64,000 bases of DNA, taken from contig JAGXRK010000062.1 of assembly GCA_018335755.1 (NCBI GenBank), positions 1 to 64,000 on the forward strand, in the 5' to 3' direction. Numbering within the stretch: the stretch's first letter is position 1; each line of letters starts with the position of its first letter. A program made the position numbers and the translations under genes. Below, one piece after another: positions 53,589 to 61,314 of the stretch. The DNA is from Ignavibacterium sp. GTDB lineage: Bacteria > Bacteroidota > Ignavibacteria > Ignavibacteriales > Ignavibacteriaceae. Below the pieces are notes generated by a model that was not told the DNA's origin, ran no database searches, and saw nothing but the letters and a program-made list of their open reading frames with translations.

Positions 53589-55997
53589 TTAATTGTTATT
53601 CATTTTTTCCAGCATTTTCTTTGCATTATCATTTTTAGGATTGAGCTCCAAAGATTTCTTATAATTTCTGATTGCCTCATCTTTATTTCCTGCTTTCATA
53701 TATGCTTCTCCCAAACTATCGTACACATTGGACGATTCGGGATAATCCGCAACATTCATCTTAAATATTTCTATTGCTATATCAGTTTCCCCTTCGTTTA
53801 AATATTTGTAGCCAAGCAGGTTCATGCTTCTTTCAGAAAATGTAAGTTTTGAGTTGGTATCTGATTTTAGGATATGATATTCCTGCATTGCTGATCCTAT
53901 CCCATCTTCTTTAATCATTTTATCCAACTTTTCAGAAGCAAGTTCTCCCTTGGTAAAACTATTTGCCACATCTATTTTCAATGCTGTTACAGCTCCTTCA
54001 TCATCTTTATCAAAGTAAATAACATTTTTATTAAACTCATCCATCCATCCGCCTTCGTCATTAGGAGATTGAAGTTTTATGTTTTCGTTTTTTGTCGGAT
54101 CGTGAATTACTAAGGTGTTATCATCGTAAAAGACAGTGAACTCCTGATTTATTGCAGCAAATAAATATTTTCCCGGATAAGATCGCAGATTATCAGGAGC
54201 AGCAGGGTTAAGTGTATCAGGAGAAGATTGTTTCGTCATTTGTGCAATTTCATGCAATAACATTTTATCAATTTGATTGTTTTCATCTCTTGTAAATTCT
54301 AAATATAACGTCGGACTCAGCTTACAATACCATTTTCCTTTTTCATCGGGATTGTTAAATGGAAGTACCATTTGTCCAGGAATGTCAACTGAGAGATTCC
54401 CTTCTTTATCCAGCACTTCAAAAGTTCTTCCGCTTTCCATATTTGTGTATTTTCCATAAAACTCAGAATAATCGGAGCTTGAAGTTTCTGTAGATTTATT
54501 TGCCAGTTTATAATCCAATATTTCAAATTTCTTTCCACCGAAATTACTGGACGTCGATTGATATTCAGAAATACGAATATGCCCGGCGTCAACAAAATCA
54601 ATCTCCAAAGCTGTGGCATCAACGGGTATCCATCCGGCATTACCCATATATATTTCATTCCAAGCATGCTGACCGAAAGCTCCACCATAGTTAGGAATAT
54701 ACATACCGCCCCAGACAACTCTTGCGGGTATGCCTACAGCTCTGCAGAATGATGCAAGTAGAAATGAATGAGCGCCGCATTCACCTGCACGCATATCATA
54801 AGTCTTTCTGGCCGTTCCGCCACCGGGAATTGCATAATGAATATTCTCTGCAACCCATTTGCTTAATCGCCTGGCGGCTTCCCAGCTGTCTGTTGAGCCG
54901 TCAGTTATTTCTTTTGCTTTATTGATTAAAACTGGATCATCGCTTTCTACCCGGCCATCTGCCTTTAAATATAGCTTTAAATCAGGGTCTTGAATGTCAG
55001 GAGGAAATGAGGGGGCTTCCCTGCCATCGTATTTTGAATGGGAAATTTCGAATATACCTTCAATAAGATTGTCTTTAACAGTACCTGTAAATTTCTGACC
55101 GGGTACATTTAAATCTTCAATTGAAAAATTGTGTCCGGTTGGCTCGATTAAGGCATCGACTTTCATATAAGAAAGTGATTGAACATCCGATATTGCAACA
55201 TTTGTTTTGGTAACAATACTCTCATCCATGTTGGCAACTTTTATTTTATCAATAACACTTGCATCGGATAAGTAAATTTTTCGGTTCATCACTTCAAACT
55301 TGACGAAATAATCCAAATCGGGTGAAAGCCAATAGGTTGTTTTAAGTCCGGTTTTCGTATTGGTCTGTTCGATAATTATTGTGTTAAAAGCTTTCCCTGC
55401 CAGTGAAATAATTTCTTTCCCATTTTTTTTGAAGGTAGAAGGCTGAACATCCCCTTCCATCATTTCAAGAATATTATAGGTTGTTTCTGTTTTACCCTCG
55501 ATATAAAAATCATTTTTGAGTCTGTTAAACATTTCATCAGACCCAATTACTGTTTCAGGAGTAATTTCAATTTCCTTTAACTGAGTGCTCATGGGTGATT
55601 TTATGGTGGCTTTATTGCCGGCAACTTTCATTTCTACATTAATATCTGAAGATCCCTGCTTGATTTTCATCATAATATGAGATGCTTTTCTGCTTTCGGG
55701 ATCGATGATTGCCTTTGAGTTCATTTCTGTATTGAATTCGCTTCCCAGTAGTGAAAGCATTATAAAAATATTCACCTCCTGCTTAACAAGTTCATTGTCA
55801 CCTTCTTTAAAAGTTATTTCCGAAGATTCAGAATAACCACATACCACATCATTTATTTCAATAGCATAATATATCTTGACCGCAGGTGTTGCATCAGGAA
55901 GATTTACATTTTCCTGTGCGATTGCAACCGGTATTTGCAGAAAAAATAAAATTATAAAAAACATACCAATGACAAGATGATTTAATAATTTCATCAC
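53589..55997 (-). CDS. Secreted transglutaminase-like protein with TPR tail
   Basis: An 802-residue exported protein (signal peptide FFIILFFLQIPVAIA). After a ~330-residue N-terminal region comes a transglutaminase-like domain with the Cys-His-Asp set: GECGAHSFLLASFCRAVGIP (Cys407), GQHAWNEIYMG and GWIPVDATALE. A ~250-residue beta-rich region follows. The C-terminal ~90 residues contain two TPR units (YLNEGETDIAIEIFKMNV, DSLGEAYMKAGNKDEAIRNY, KKSLELNPKN). Such proteins are usually periplasmic cysteine peptidase or isopeptidase-like enzymes. The 90-residue membrane protein gene lies 13 bp upstream. Confidence 0.87.
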   Translation of the reverse strand: MMKLLNHLVIGMFFIILFFLQIPVAIAQENVNLPDATPAVKIYYAIEINDVVCGYSESSEITFKEGDNELVKQEVNIFIMLSLLGSEFNTEMNSKAIIDPESRKASHIMMKIKQGSSDINVEMKVAGNKATIKSPMSTQLKEIEITPETVIGSDEMFNRLKNDFYIEGKTETTYNILEMMEGDVQPSTFKKNGKEIISLAGKAFNTIIIEQTNTKTGLKTTYWLSPDLDYFVKFEVMNRKIYLSDASVIDKIKVANMDESIVTKTNVAISDVQSLSYMKVDALIEPTGHNFSIEDLNVPGQKFTGTVKDNLIEGIFEISHSKYDGREAPSFPPDIQDPDLKLYLKADGRVESDDPVLINKAKEITDGSTDSWEAARRLSKWVAENIHYAIPGGGTARKTYDMRAGECGAHSFLLASFCRAVGIPARVVWGGMYIPNYGGAFGQHAWNEIYMGNAGWIPVDATALEIDFVDAGHIRISEYQSTSSNFGGKKFEILDYKLANKSTETSSSDYSEFYGKYTNMESGRTFEVLDKEGNLSVDIPGQMVLPFNNPDEKGKWYCKLSPTLYLEFTRDENNQIDKMLLHEIAQMTKQSSPDTLNPAAPDNLRSYPGKYLFAAINQEFTVFYDDNTLVIHDPTKNENIKLQSPNDEGGWMDEFNKNVIYFDKDDEGAVTALKIDVANSFTKGELASEKLDKMIKEDGIGSAMQEYHILKSDTNSKLTFSERSMNLLGYKYLNEGETDIAIEIFKMNVADYPESSNVYDSLGEAYMKAGNKDEAIRNYKKSLELNPKNDNAKKMLEKMNNN

Positions 55998-56010
55998 TTA
56001 CTCCTTTTTT

Positions 56011-56283
56011 TTATAATGAGTTGGAAATTATCGCAGCAATAGCAAATACAAGGGCAGTGTTAATTGCTATAAGCCAGTGATAAAAAAGTTTACCAACCTT
56101 ACCTGTTTCTTCAAAAGTTATTTTTTTGTATTTATTTGCATAGAAAGGAAGCATAAAATTCAGAAATATAAAGTAAACCTTTTCCCCTCTCTTTCGAAGT
56201 TCATCAAAGATTAAGATCCCTGAAACAATATACCAGACAACAGCTGCACCGGCTATGATTGCCAGAATGTATGTCGTCATCAT
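56011..56283 (-). CDS. Small membrane protein, 90 residues
   Basis: Two hydrophobic helices (ILAIIAGAAVVWYIVSGILI and YHWLIAINTALVFAIAAII) around a basic segment (DELRKRGEKVYFIF, YANKYKKITFEETGK). Family not recognised. It starts the transcript that continues into the transglutaminase-like gene after 13 bp. Confidence 0.65.
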   Translation of the reverse strand: MMTTYILAIIAGAAVVWYIVSGILIFDELRKRGEKVYFIFLNFMLPFYANKYKKITFEETGKVGKLFYHWLIAINTALVFAIAAIISNSL

Positions 56284-56477
56284 TTTTATACCTGCTGTTC
56301 GTTTATAAAATAATTTTTTTTATGGCCAGGTTCTTTCGATTATTCTAAGTTCCTGTTTTTTAAAAAATTTCTTCACGTTTCTTTTTTGCTTATCTGCATA
56401 TTATTACCTTAGAGAAAATCATTACAATAAAAATTACTATTCGGTTGTACCAATATTCATTTTAACATTTTCCTCAA

Positions 56478-57002
56478 TTACTTATAAGGATTAAAATCCA
56501 AATTCCAAATAACATATTTTATCTTTAATGAACCGTCGTTACTCTTTTCCCAGATTGTGAAGTAAGAACCATAATATGCTGATGGCTTGGGGCTGTCTTT
56601 TGAGCTTAAAGACGTGCCAAACACTCCTCGTTCATAGACTAAATTTTCACATTCCCAGATATCTTTAATCGTTCCACTAAAAGAATGATGTTTAAGACGT
56701 GATTTTTCGTTCTTATCATAAATATCTTTAATTGCATCTTTACCCTTTATCTCAGGATGAAACGCGGAGCAAATTATTATATCATCCGTGTAGTAAGGAA
56801 GAATAGCATTATAATTGCCCGCCAGAACTAATTTTTCAAGTTCTTGATTTATCTTTTCTACTTCCTCCTTAATATCATTATTTCCGGATGGAACTTGTTG
56901 ATTTGCTACTACCGCTGCCTTCTGGTTCGTATCCTCACACGAGACAAGAATCATCGGCAGAATTATTGATATAACTAAAAAGGTTAAATATTTATTCTTC
57001 AT
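56478..57002 (-). CDS. NTF2-like (DUF4440/SnoaL) lipoprotein
   Basis: A 174-residue lipoprotein (FLVISIILPMILVSC). After a short linker, an NTF2-like cone fold is suggested by EVEKINQELEKLVLAGNYNA, ILPYYTDDIIICSAFHPEIK, GKDAIKDIYDK and the late strands YYGSYFTIWEKSNDGSLKIK. DUF4440-type proteins of this kind bind small ligands or act as uncharacterised enzymes. Its ATG overlaps the end of the S41 gene by 11 bp, so it is translationally coupled to it. Confidence 0.78.
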   Translation of the reverse strand: MKNKYLTFLVISIILPMILVSCEDTNQKAAVVANQQVPSGNNDIKEEVEKINQELEKLVLAGNYNAILPYYTDDIIICSAFHPEIKGKDAIKDIYDKNEKSRLKHHSFSGTIKDIWECENLVYERGVFGTSLSSKDSPKPSAYYGSYFTIWEKSNDGSLKIKYVIWNLDFNPYK

Positions 57003-58425
57003 TTTTATTTTCCTTTTCCAATATTAATTTTTTGACAAATTCTAATATGGTGTCTTTACCGTTCAGATAATCTTTATAGATTTGCGTTACATAGTAATCA
57101 GGCTCAACACCCCTGGTTTTATCCATATCTTTTACAGCGGCAGAGAATGTTCCTTGAGGCACATACACCATTATTTTAGTATTATCCAGAATAAATTCTT
57201 TTGTTCTGGCGTTACATTTATAAGTTGAACCACCCTCTTCTCCAATGATCTTTCCGATTTTATGATACTTTAATAAAGCACAAAAATGTCCGTTAGTTGA
57301 GCCGCAGTGTTTATCTATAAGGGTAAAAAGATTTCCTGAAAATCTATTTTCAGCCAACGGGATAGGCTTGGCAAATTCTGAATATCTTCCGTATTCTTCC
57401 GCAAAGTAAGGCACAAGTTGTTTTTCAAGATAAGAAAAGAGTGGAACGGCACAGAAAGGATCACCGCCATCATTTCCGCGTAAATCAAGAATCAGATTTT
57501 CAATATGCTTATTTTTAATTTCCAGAAAGGCGCTATCCAAAAATGCTTTGAAGTAATCTACCCGATCATAGAAGATGAATGAAGGAATTCTCAGCATTGC
57601 TGTGTTGATATCATTCAGGATTCTTAATGAGGGTGGCGGATGATCAAAATTCTTGAATACTATTTTTCTAACTTCTGTAAGATTGGCAGGAATAAGTTCT
57701 TTTCTCTCTTTTGTTTTCCTTCCGGGTAATGCATAAGTGATTATGTATCTTTCCTGAAAACCATAATATCTTGCAAACGCCATTGGAAATCTTTTTTCAA
57801 CCTGTGCATACTGGAATTGTTCAATAAATCCATCAGATGAGTAACTGTTCTTTAGATCACTAATTATTTTTTCAACAGGATAGGAGTTTATTTCGAGAAC
57901 AATGCTTCCTAAAGGAACCTGCACCGTATCAGAGTAATATCCTGAAACTACAGCAAATCCCTCAATTAATTTTATCTGCAGGGGGAATAGTTTCTCCTTG
58001 CCGGATTCCCAGAACATACCGGGCAGCCAGATGCTTGAGTGCATACATCCAATGTTATCGTTGATCGGAGCGAGTATCTGAAAATATTCATGATACTGCA
58101 TCGGTCGGTTAATTAAACTTAACTGATGATCAAATAAACTGTCGAAGATATCCTTGCTTGTATATTCGTATAATTTAATATGCTGGTTTTCATAAATATT
58201 TCTTAACTGAGAAAAATCCTGTTTCAGTTGCTGAAGGGTAAAATATGTCTCAGCATTTATCAAATTATTCATACTGTCAGAAGCGATTAGAGTATTCTCT
58301 TCTGATACGAACGGATGTTTTAAGGCAAGCAGATTATTTTTTTCTGTTAAATCGGGGGGAGATATATAAAAAGAAACAATAAACGAAACTATATATAGAA
58401 AAACAAATGAAGTTATTCTAATCAT
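56992..58425 (-). CDS. S41-family peptidase-like secreted protein
   Basis: A 477-residue protein with an N-terminal hydrophobic leader (FVFLYIVSFIVSFYISPP). The C-terminal half has the S41 pattern: LRIPSFIFYDRVDYF, ENLILDLRGNDGGDP, FTLIDKHCGSTNGHF (Ser at the catalytic position, but with STNGH replacing the usual STFSAGE-type context), GEEGGSTYKC and GVEPDYYVTQIYKDYL. It is unrelated at close range to the duplicated S41 pair. It leads the two-gene unit with the NTF2-like lipoprotein. Confidence 0.8.
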   Translation of the reverse strand: MIRITSFVFLYIVSFIVSFYISPPDLTEKNNLLALKHPFVSEENTLIASDSMNNLINAETYFTLQQLKQDFSQLRNIYENQHIKLYEYTSKDIFDSLFDHQLSLINRPMQYHEYFQILAPINDNIGCMHSSIWLPGMFWESGKEKLFPLQIKLIEGFAVVSGYYSDTVQVPLGSIVLEINSYPVEKIISDLKNSYSSDGFIEQFQYAQVEKRFPMAFARYYGFQERYIITYALPGRKTKERKELIPANLTEVRKIVFKNFDHPPPSLRILNDINTAMLRIPSFIFYDRVDYFKAFLDSAFLEIKNKHIENLILDLRGNDGGDPFCAVPLFSYLEKQLVPYFAEEYGRYSEFAKPIPLAENRFSGNLFTLIDKHCGSTNGHFCALLKYHKIGKIIGEEGGSTYKCNARTKEFILDNTKIMVYVPQGTFSAAVKDMDKTRGVEPDYYVTQIYKDYLNGKDTILEFVKKLILEKENKNEE

Positions 58426-58686
58426 TTTTCTTCTATTAAAATTTTAGAATTTATTTTTAATATAAGAAAACTATGCTTAGTTAAGTCATTTTTAGGTTGA
58501 ATGGCAGGAGAAAATTTTATCTGGTAAATAAAATAGCAATTATTAACAAATAAATAATAAATCCTTTAAAGCATGTACTTCTTTACCATATTGATTAATC
58601 AATTAATATTTAATCCGCTATTTGGTGCGTGCATTAAATTTAATCAAAAGTGTCAAATGAATAATCTATAATTAGCTATCTATTCT

Positions 58687-59010
58687 TTACTGAATTAATA
58701 TGGCAATACTAACGTTATTATTTCCAGCCTCAACAATTTTATGAGCCTCAATGATATTGTCCATCGCGAACGTTCTTTGAATAACAAGTTTAATTTTATT
58801 TTCTTCAATTAGTAATTTAATAGCCTTTAAATATTCTGCACTTCCAGGTGCTATAGAACATCTGACTTTTTTATTCCCGATCAGTGAAGTGAGGAGTGCT
58901 TGGAAAAGTACACCTGATTTAAAACTTACAAAAAAATGGATGCCTCCGGGCTTCAATAATCTTTTACAATTTGAAAGCAAATCACAACTAAAATCGCTAT
59001 TTGTAAACAT
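58687..59010 (-). pseudogene. C-terminal fragment of a zinc-type/MDR alcohol dehydrogenase
   Basis: A 107-residue frame that matches the end of MDR oxidoreductases: LSNCKRLLKPGGIHFFVSF, LKAIKLLIEENKIKLVIQRT and NIIEAHKIVEAGNNNVSIAI. The N-terminal catalytic domain and the GxGxxG nucleotide-binding motif are missing. An in-frame TGA lies just upstream of the first Met, and a REP-like sequence follows immediately. Probably a gene truncated by repeat-associated rearrangement. Confidence 0.75.
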
Positions 59011-59023
59011 ACCTATTCAGCCT

Positions 59024-59044
59024 GGTTCCTGAGCCCGTCGAAGG
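59024..59044. repeat. REP-like element (GGTTCCTGAGCCCGTCGAAG type)
   Basis: Matches the widespread intergenic repeat pattern CCTGAG(C/T)...GTCGAAGG and sits exactly where the MDR dehydrogenase fragment is cut. It is the companion arm of the CATTTCGACTGAAGG-type repeat found inside the sorting domains. Confidence 0.6.
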
Positions 59045-59052
59045 AATCAACT

Positions 59053-59160
59053 GTTCAAAATCATTTTTCCTTCAATCACTCAATCAACCAACCTGCCTTG
59101 CCGGCAGGCAAGTTGAATGATTGGTTGTCCCTTATCCGGTATCCGGCATCAAGAATCGAC
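59053..59160. repeat. Composite repeat block H
   Basis: Contains CAATCACTCAATCAACCAAC, a near-perfect palindrome CCTGCCTTGCC/GGCAGGCAAG (59091-59112), GAATGATTGGTTGTCCC, and TTATCCGGTATCCGGCATC. No gene. Confidence 0.65.
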
Positions 59161-59161
59161 T

Positions 59162-59413
59162 TCATAACTCACGCTCTCTTTTCTTCTCTTCCATCAAAGA
59201 CTTCAGCATCCTTCCTTTCATTCCAAGAATACCAATGTTCATTCTCACTTCATCTTTAGTAACAAGCGGAATTAATATGATTCCATCCTCAACAATTTCG
59301 AATTTTACGCGTCTGCCCGGTGTAAGTCCATACTTTTTCCTTAGCGGTTCGGGAATGGTCACTCTTCCGTTTGTAGCAATCTGTGTGAATTTTATCTCTT
59401 TAAAATCTTCCGT
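59162..59413 (-). pseudogene. AbrB/MazE-type antitoxin domain without a usual start codon
   Basis: An 83-codon frame reads FKEIKFTQIATNGRVTIPEP, LRKKYGLTPGRRVKFEIVED and GIILIP, a full swapped-hairpin AbrB DNA-binding domain, then a basic tail (MKGRMLKSLMEEKKREREL). No ATG precedes the domain; an in-frame TAA is only a few codons upstream, and the internal GTG at 59362 would cut off the first strand. No PIN or MazF toxin gene is adjacent. Most likely an orphaned, decaying antitoxin; use of a non-AUG start is possible. Confidence 0.6.
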
Positions 59414-59425
59414 TTAATATAAGCG

Positions 59426-60190
59426 TTAAAGTTTTTTAAGCGCTTTTTTTGCTTCTGCATATCCTTTTTTAATTAAGTCCGGCACCTGTTCGGGATCAAC
59501 CATATTAAACTTTGAAAGATCGGGTTTAATCAAAAGATCTGCATCGCCGGTCTGCAGTTTGGTAGCATTCATAAGGACGAAATTATAAGTGTTCAATATA
59601 ATTTCAATAATGTTCCCGGGTTTTTGTTGTGTATGTTCTGCGTACAGATCAACACCAATTAAATAGCCGGCGCCAAGTTCCTTTAGTACAGAAACCGGCA
59701 CGTTATCCACAATGCCGCCGTCAACAAGCATTTTTTTATTTATTTCAACGGGAGAAAATATACCGGGAATGCAGGTAGTTGCCATAACTGCTTCTTCAAC
59801 TTTACCTTTTTTTAACACCACCTTTTCACCGGTGGCTATATCAGTGGCAACCATTGCAAGCGGAATTCCTGCATCACTGAATTTAACATCGCCGATATTG
59901 TCAGTAATAATTTTACCAAGCCGCTTATTTGATAACAGACCGTATTTGGAAATAGACAATTCTGAAATTTCAAACCAGTCCAGGTCCATTGCAATCTTTT
60001 CAATTTCATCAGAACTTTTACCAAAAGCAAAAAGAGCCGCTACCAAAGCACCAGCGCTGGTTCCGGCAATACAGTTTACTGATATCTTTTGTTCTTCAAT
60101 TGCTTTAAGAACACCAATATGTGCCGCGCCAAGCACAGCCCCGCCGCCAAGTGCCAGTCCTATTTTTTCCTTCCTATTAAATATTCCCAT
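59426..60190 (-). CDS. Patatin-like phospholipase (RssA-like)
   Basis: A 254-residue patatin-family serine hydrolase. Oxyanion loop ALGGGAVLGAAHIG, nucleophile elbow GTSAG with Ser45, and the catalytic Asp in VDGG (Asp157) form the Ser-Asp dyad. FSPVEINKKMLVDGGIVDNV is typical of the bacterial RssA/NTE-like group. No signal peptide, so cytoplasmic. Likely acts on phospholipids or acyl esters. An 162-codon frame on the opposite strand inside this gene is a shadow. Confidence 0.92.
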   Translation of the reverse strand: MGIFNRKEKIGLALGGGAVLGAAHIGVLKAIEEQKISVNCIAGTSAGALVAALFAFGKSSDEIEKIAMDLDWFEISELSISKYGLLSNKRLGKIITDNIGDVKFSDAGIPLAMVATDIATGEKVVLKKGKVEEAVMATTCIPGIFSPVEINKKMLVDGGIVDNVPVSVLKELGAGYLIGVDLYAEHTQQKPGNIIEIILNTYNFVLMNATKLQTGDADLLIKPDLSKFNMVDPEQVPDLIKKGYAEAKKALKKL

Positions 60191-60506
60191 TACTCTATAA
60201 CTCCTTTACATCTATTCAAATTCTAAAGAGACTATTTCAAACATATATGTTTTTTAAACTTTAGTCCACCTGAGAATTACACAAAGCTTACCGATGCAGA
60301 GAAAAAGGATTGAGTGAATGGGTGATGGAAGCGCAGGCAACTTCACGATTAACGAATAACTAGTAACAATTAACAATGAAGCGTACGATTGAATGATTGG
60401 TTGTCCCTTATCCGGCATCCGGTACCTGGCATCAGAAATCCAGCATCCCCCAAAGGGGCAGGCAGTAACTTGCCCGGTTCCTGATCTGTTAATTCTCTGC
60501 TAATAC
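60191..60506. repeat. Spacer with composite repeat block I
   Basis: No gene supported. From ~60315 to ~60475: CTTCACGATTAACGAATAAC, GATTGAATGATTGGTTGTCC, CTTATCCGGCATCCGGTACC, CCAGCATCCCCCAAAGGGGC and AGGCAG. Confidence 0.6.
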
Positions 60507-60540
60507 AAAAATTAAAAAGGCGCCGCAACGGGCGCCGGTT
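60507..60540 (-). terminator. Intrinsic terminator of the second RRM gene
   Basis: GGCGCC-CGTTGC-GGCGCC hairpin on the minus strand followed by TTTTTAATTTTT, 50 bp after the stop codon. A strong Rho-independent terminator with the same GGCGCC-type arms as the one behind the first RRM gene. Confidence 0.88.
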
Positions 60541-60587
60541 AGAGAAAGAAATTTTGTTATTGAGTGTTTATTAAAAAAATAAACCTG

Positions 60588-60830
60588 TCACCTTGCTTCA
60601 TTAACTGTAATGCTTTTGCCGTCTATTTTAAATTCGTGAAGTGCTTTAACTGCAGAGTAAGCCTCTGAAGAGCTTTGCATTTCAACAAATCCAAAGCCTT
60701 TGGATTTATGGGAAATGCGGTCTGTTACAACCTTTGCAGATAATACAACACCGTACTTCTCAAATATTTCTTTTAACTTTTTGTTATCAAATGAACCCGG
60801 GAGTGAACCCACAAATAGTTTGGAACTCAA
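60588..60830 (-). CDS. RRM-domain RNA-binding protein (copy 2)
   Basis: An 80-residue single RRM protein, clearly paralogous to 26214-26465. RNP2 is LFVGSL, RNP1 is KGFGFVEM, and the end is ITVNEAR. The start codon is TTG, with AGAGAGG 5 nt upstream. Copy 1 uses GTG with AGAGG at the same spacing. It is monocistronic with its own terminator. Expected role: RNA chaperone or cold-response protein. Confidence 0.92.
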   Translation of the reverse strand: MSSKLFVGSLPGSFDNKKLKEIFEKYGVVLSAKVVTDRISHKSKGFGFVEMQSSSEAYSAVKALHEFKIDGKSITVNEAR

Positions 60831-61314
60831 ATAAACCTCTCTAAAATAATTAATAAATTGCCTGTCTTGTACTACATATTATTAACTTAGGTAAACTCTG
60901 CATAATTAACTAATTCTGTTGTTTTATTTTACATTTATCGACTATTCAAGCACATATGTTCAAAATAAATATATTTATAAAACCGTCCGCAAATAAAAGG
61001 TTCTCGAGTAATGAAATGTATCAAGAGAACCTTTTGAAACAGCCCCCAATAAATGCTGATTATATGTGTTTTTTATCTTTTGTGATTGGATTTATCCAAC
61101 TGTTATTATAAAGATTAATTATATGATTCAGAAACAACTTAAATAATGCATAATTATTATAATACTTAGAGCAACGGCAAATAATATTTTTAAGATAATT
61201 TTACCAATTTTCTTATATTGCCATTATTTAAAGAGTGAATTGGATTTATTATTTGAACTTTGCTATGTAATTTTGAGCCGAAATTTAACTTTTTACTGAA
61301 GGGAGTAAAAAATC
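60831..61314. other. AT-rich spacer with an isolated hairpin and a weak promoter match
   Basis: No gene supported. A perfect 11-bp inverted repeat, AAAAGGTTCTC at 60995-61005 and GAGAACCTTTT at 61025-61035, encloses 19 nt and is not next to a stop codon. At 61268-61275 TAATTTTG matches the Bacteroidota -7 consensus about 40 bp before the L,D-transpeptidase start, without a convincing -33 element. Confidence 0.55.

Noticed and set aside
59712-60200. A 162-codon open frame opposite the patatin gene
   Set aside because: It is the antisense shadow of a gene with intact catalytic motifs; its own translation has no recognisable domain and is rich in Ser/Thr/Pro as expected from reverse frames.
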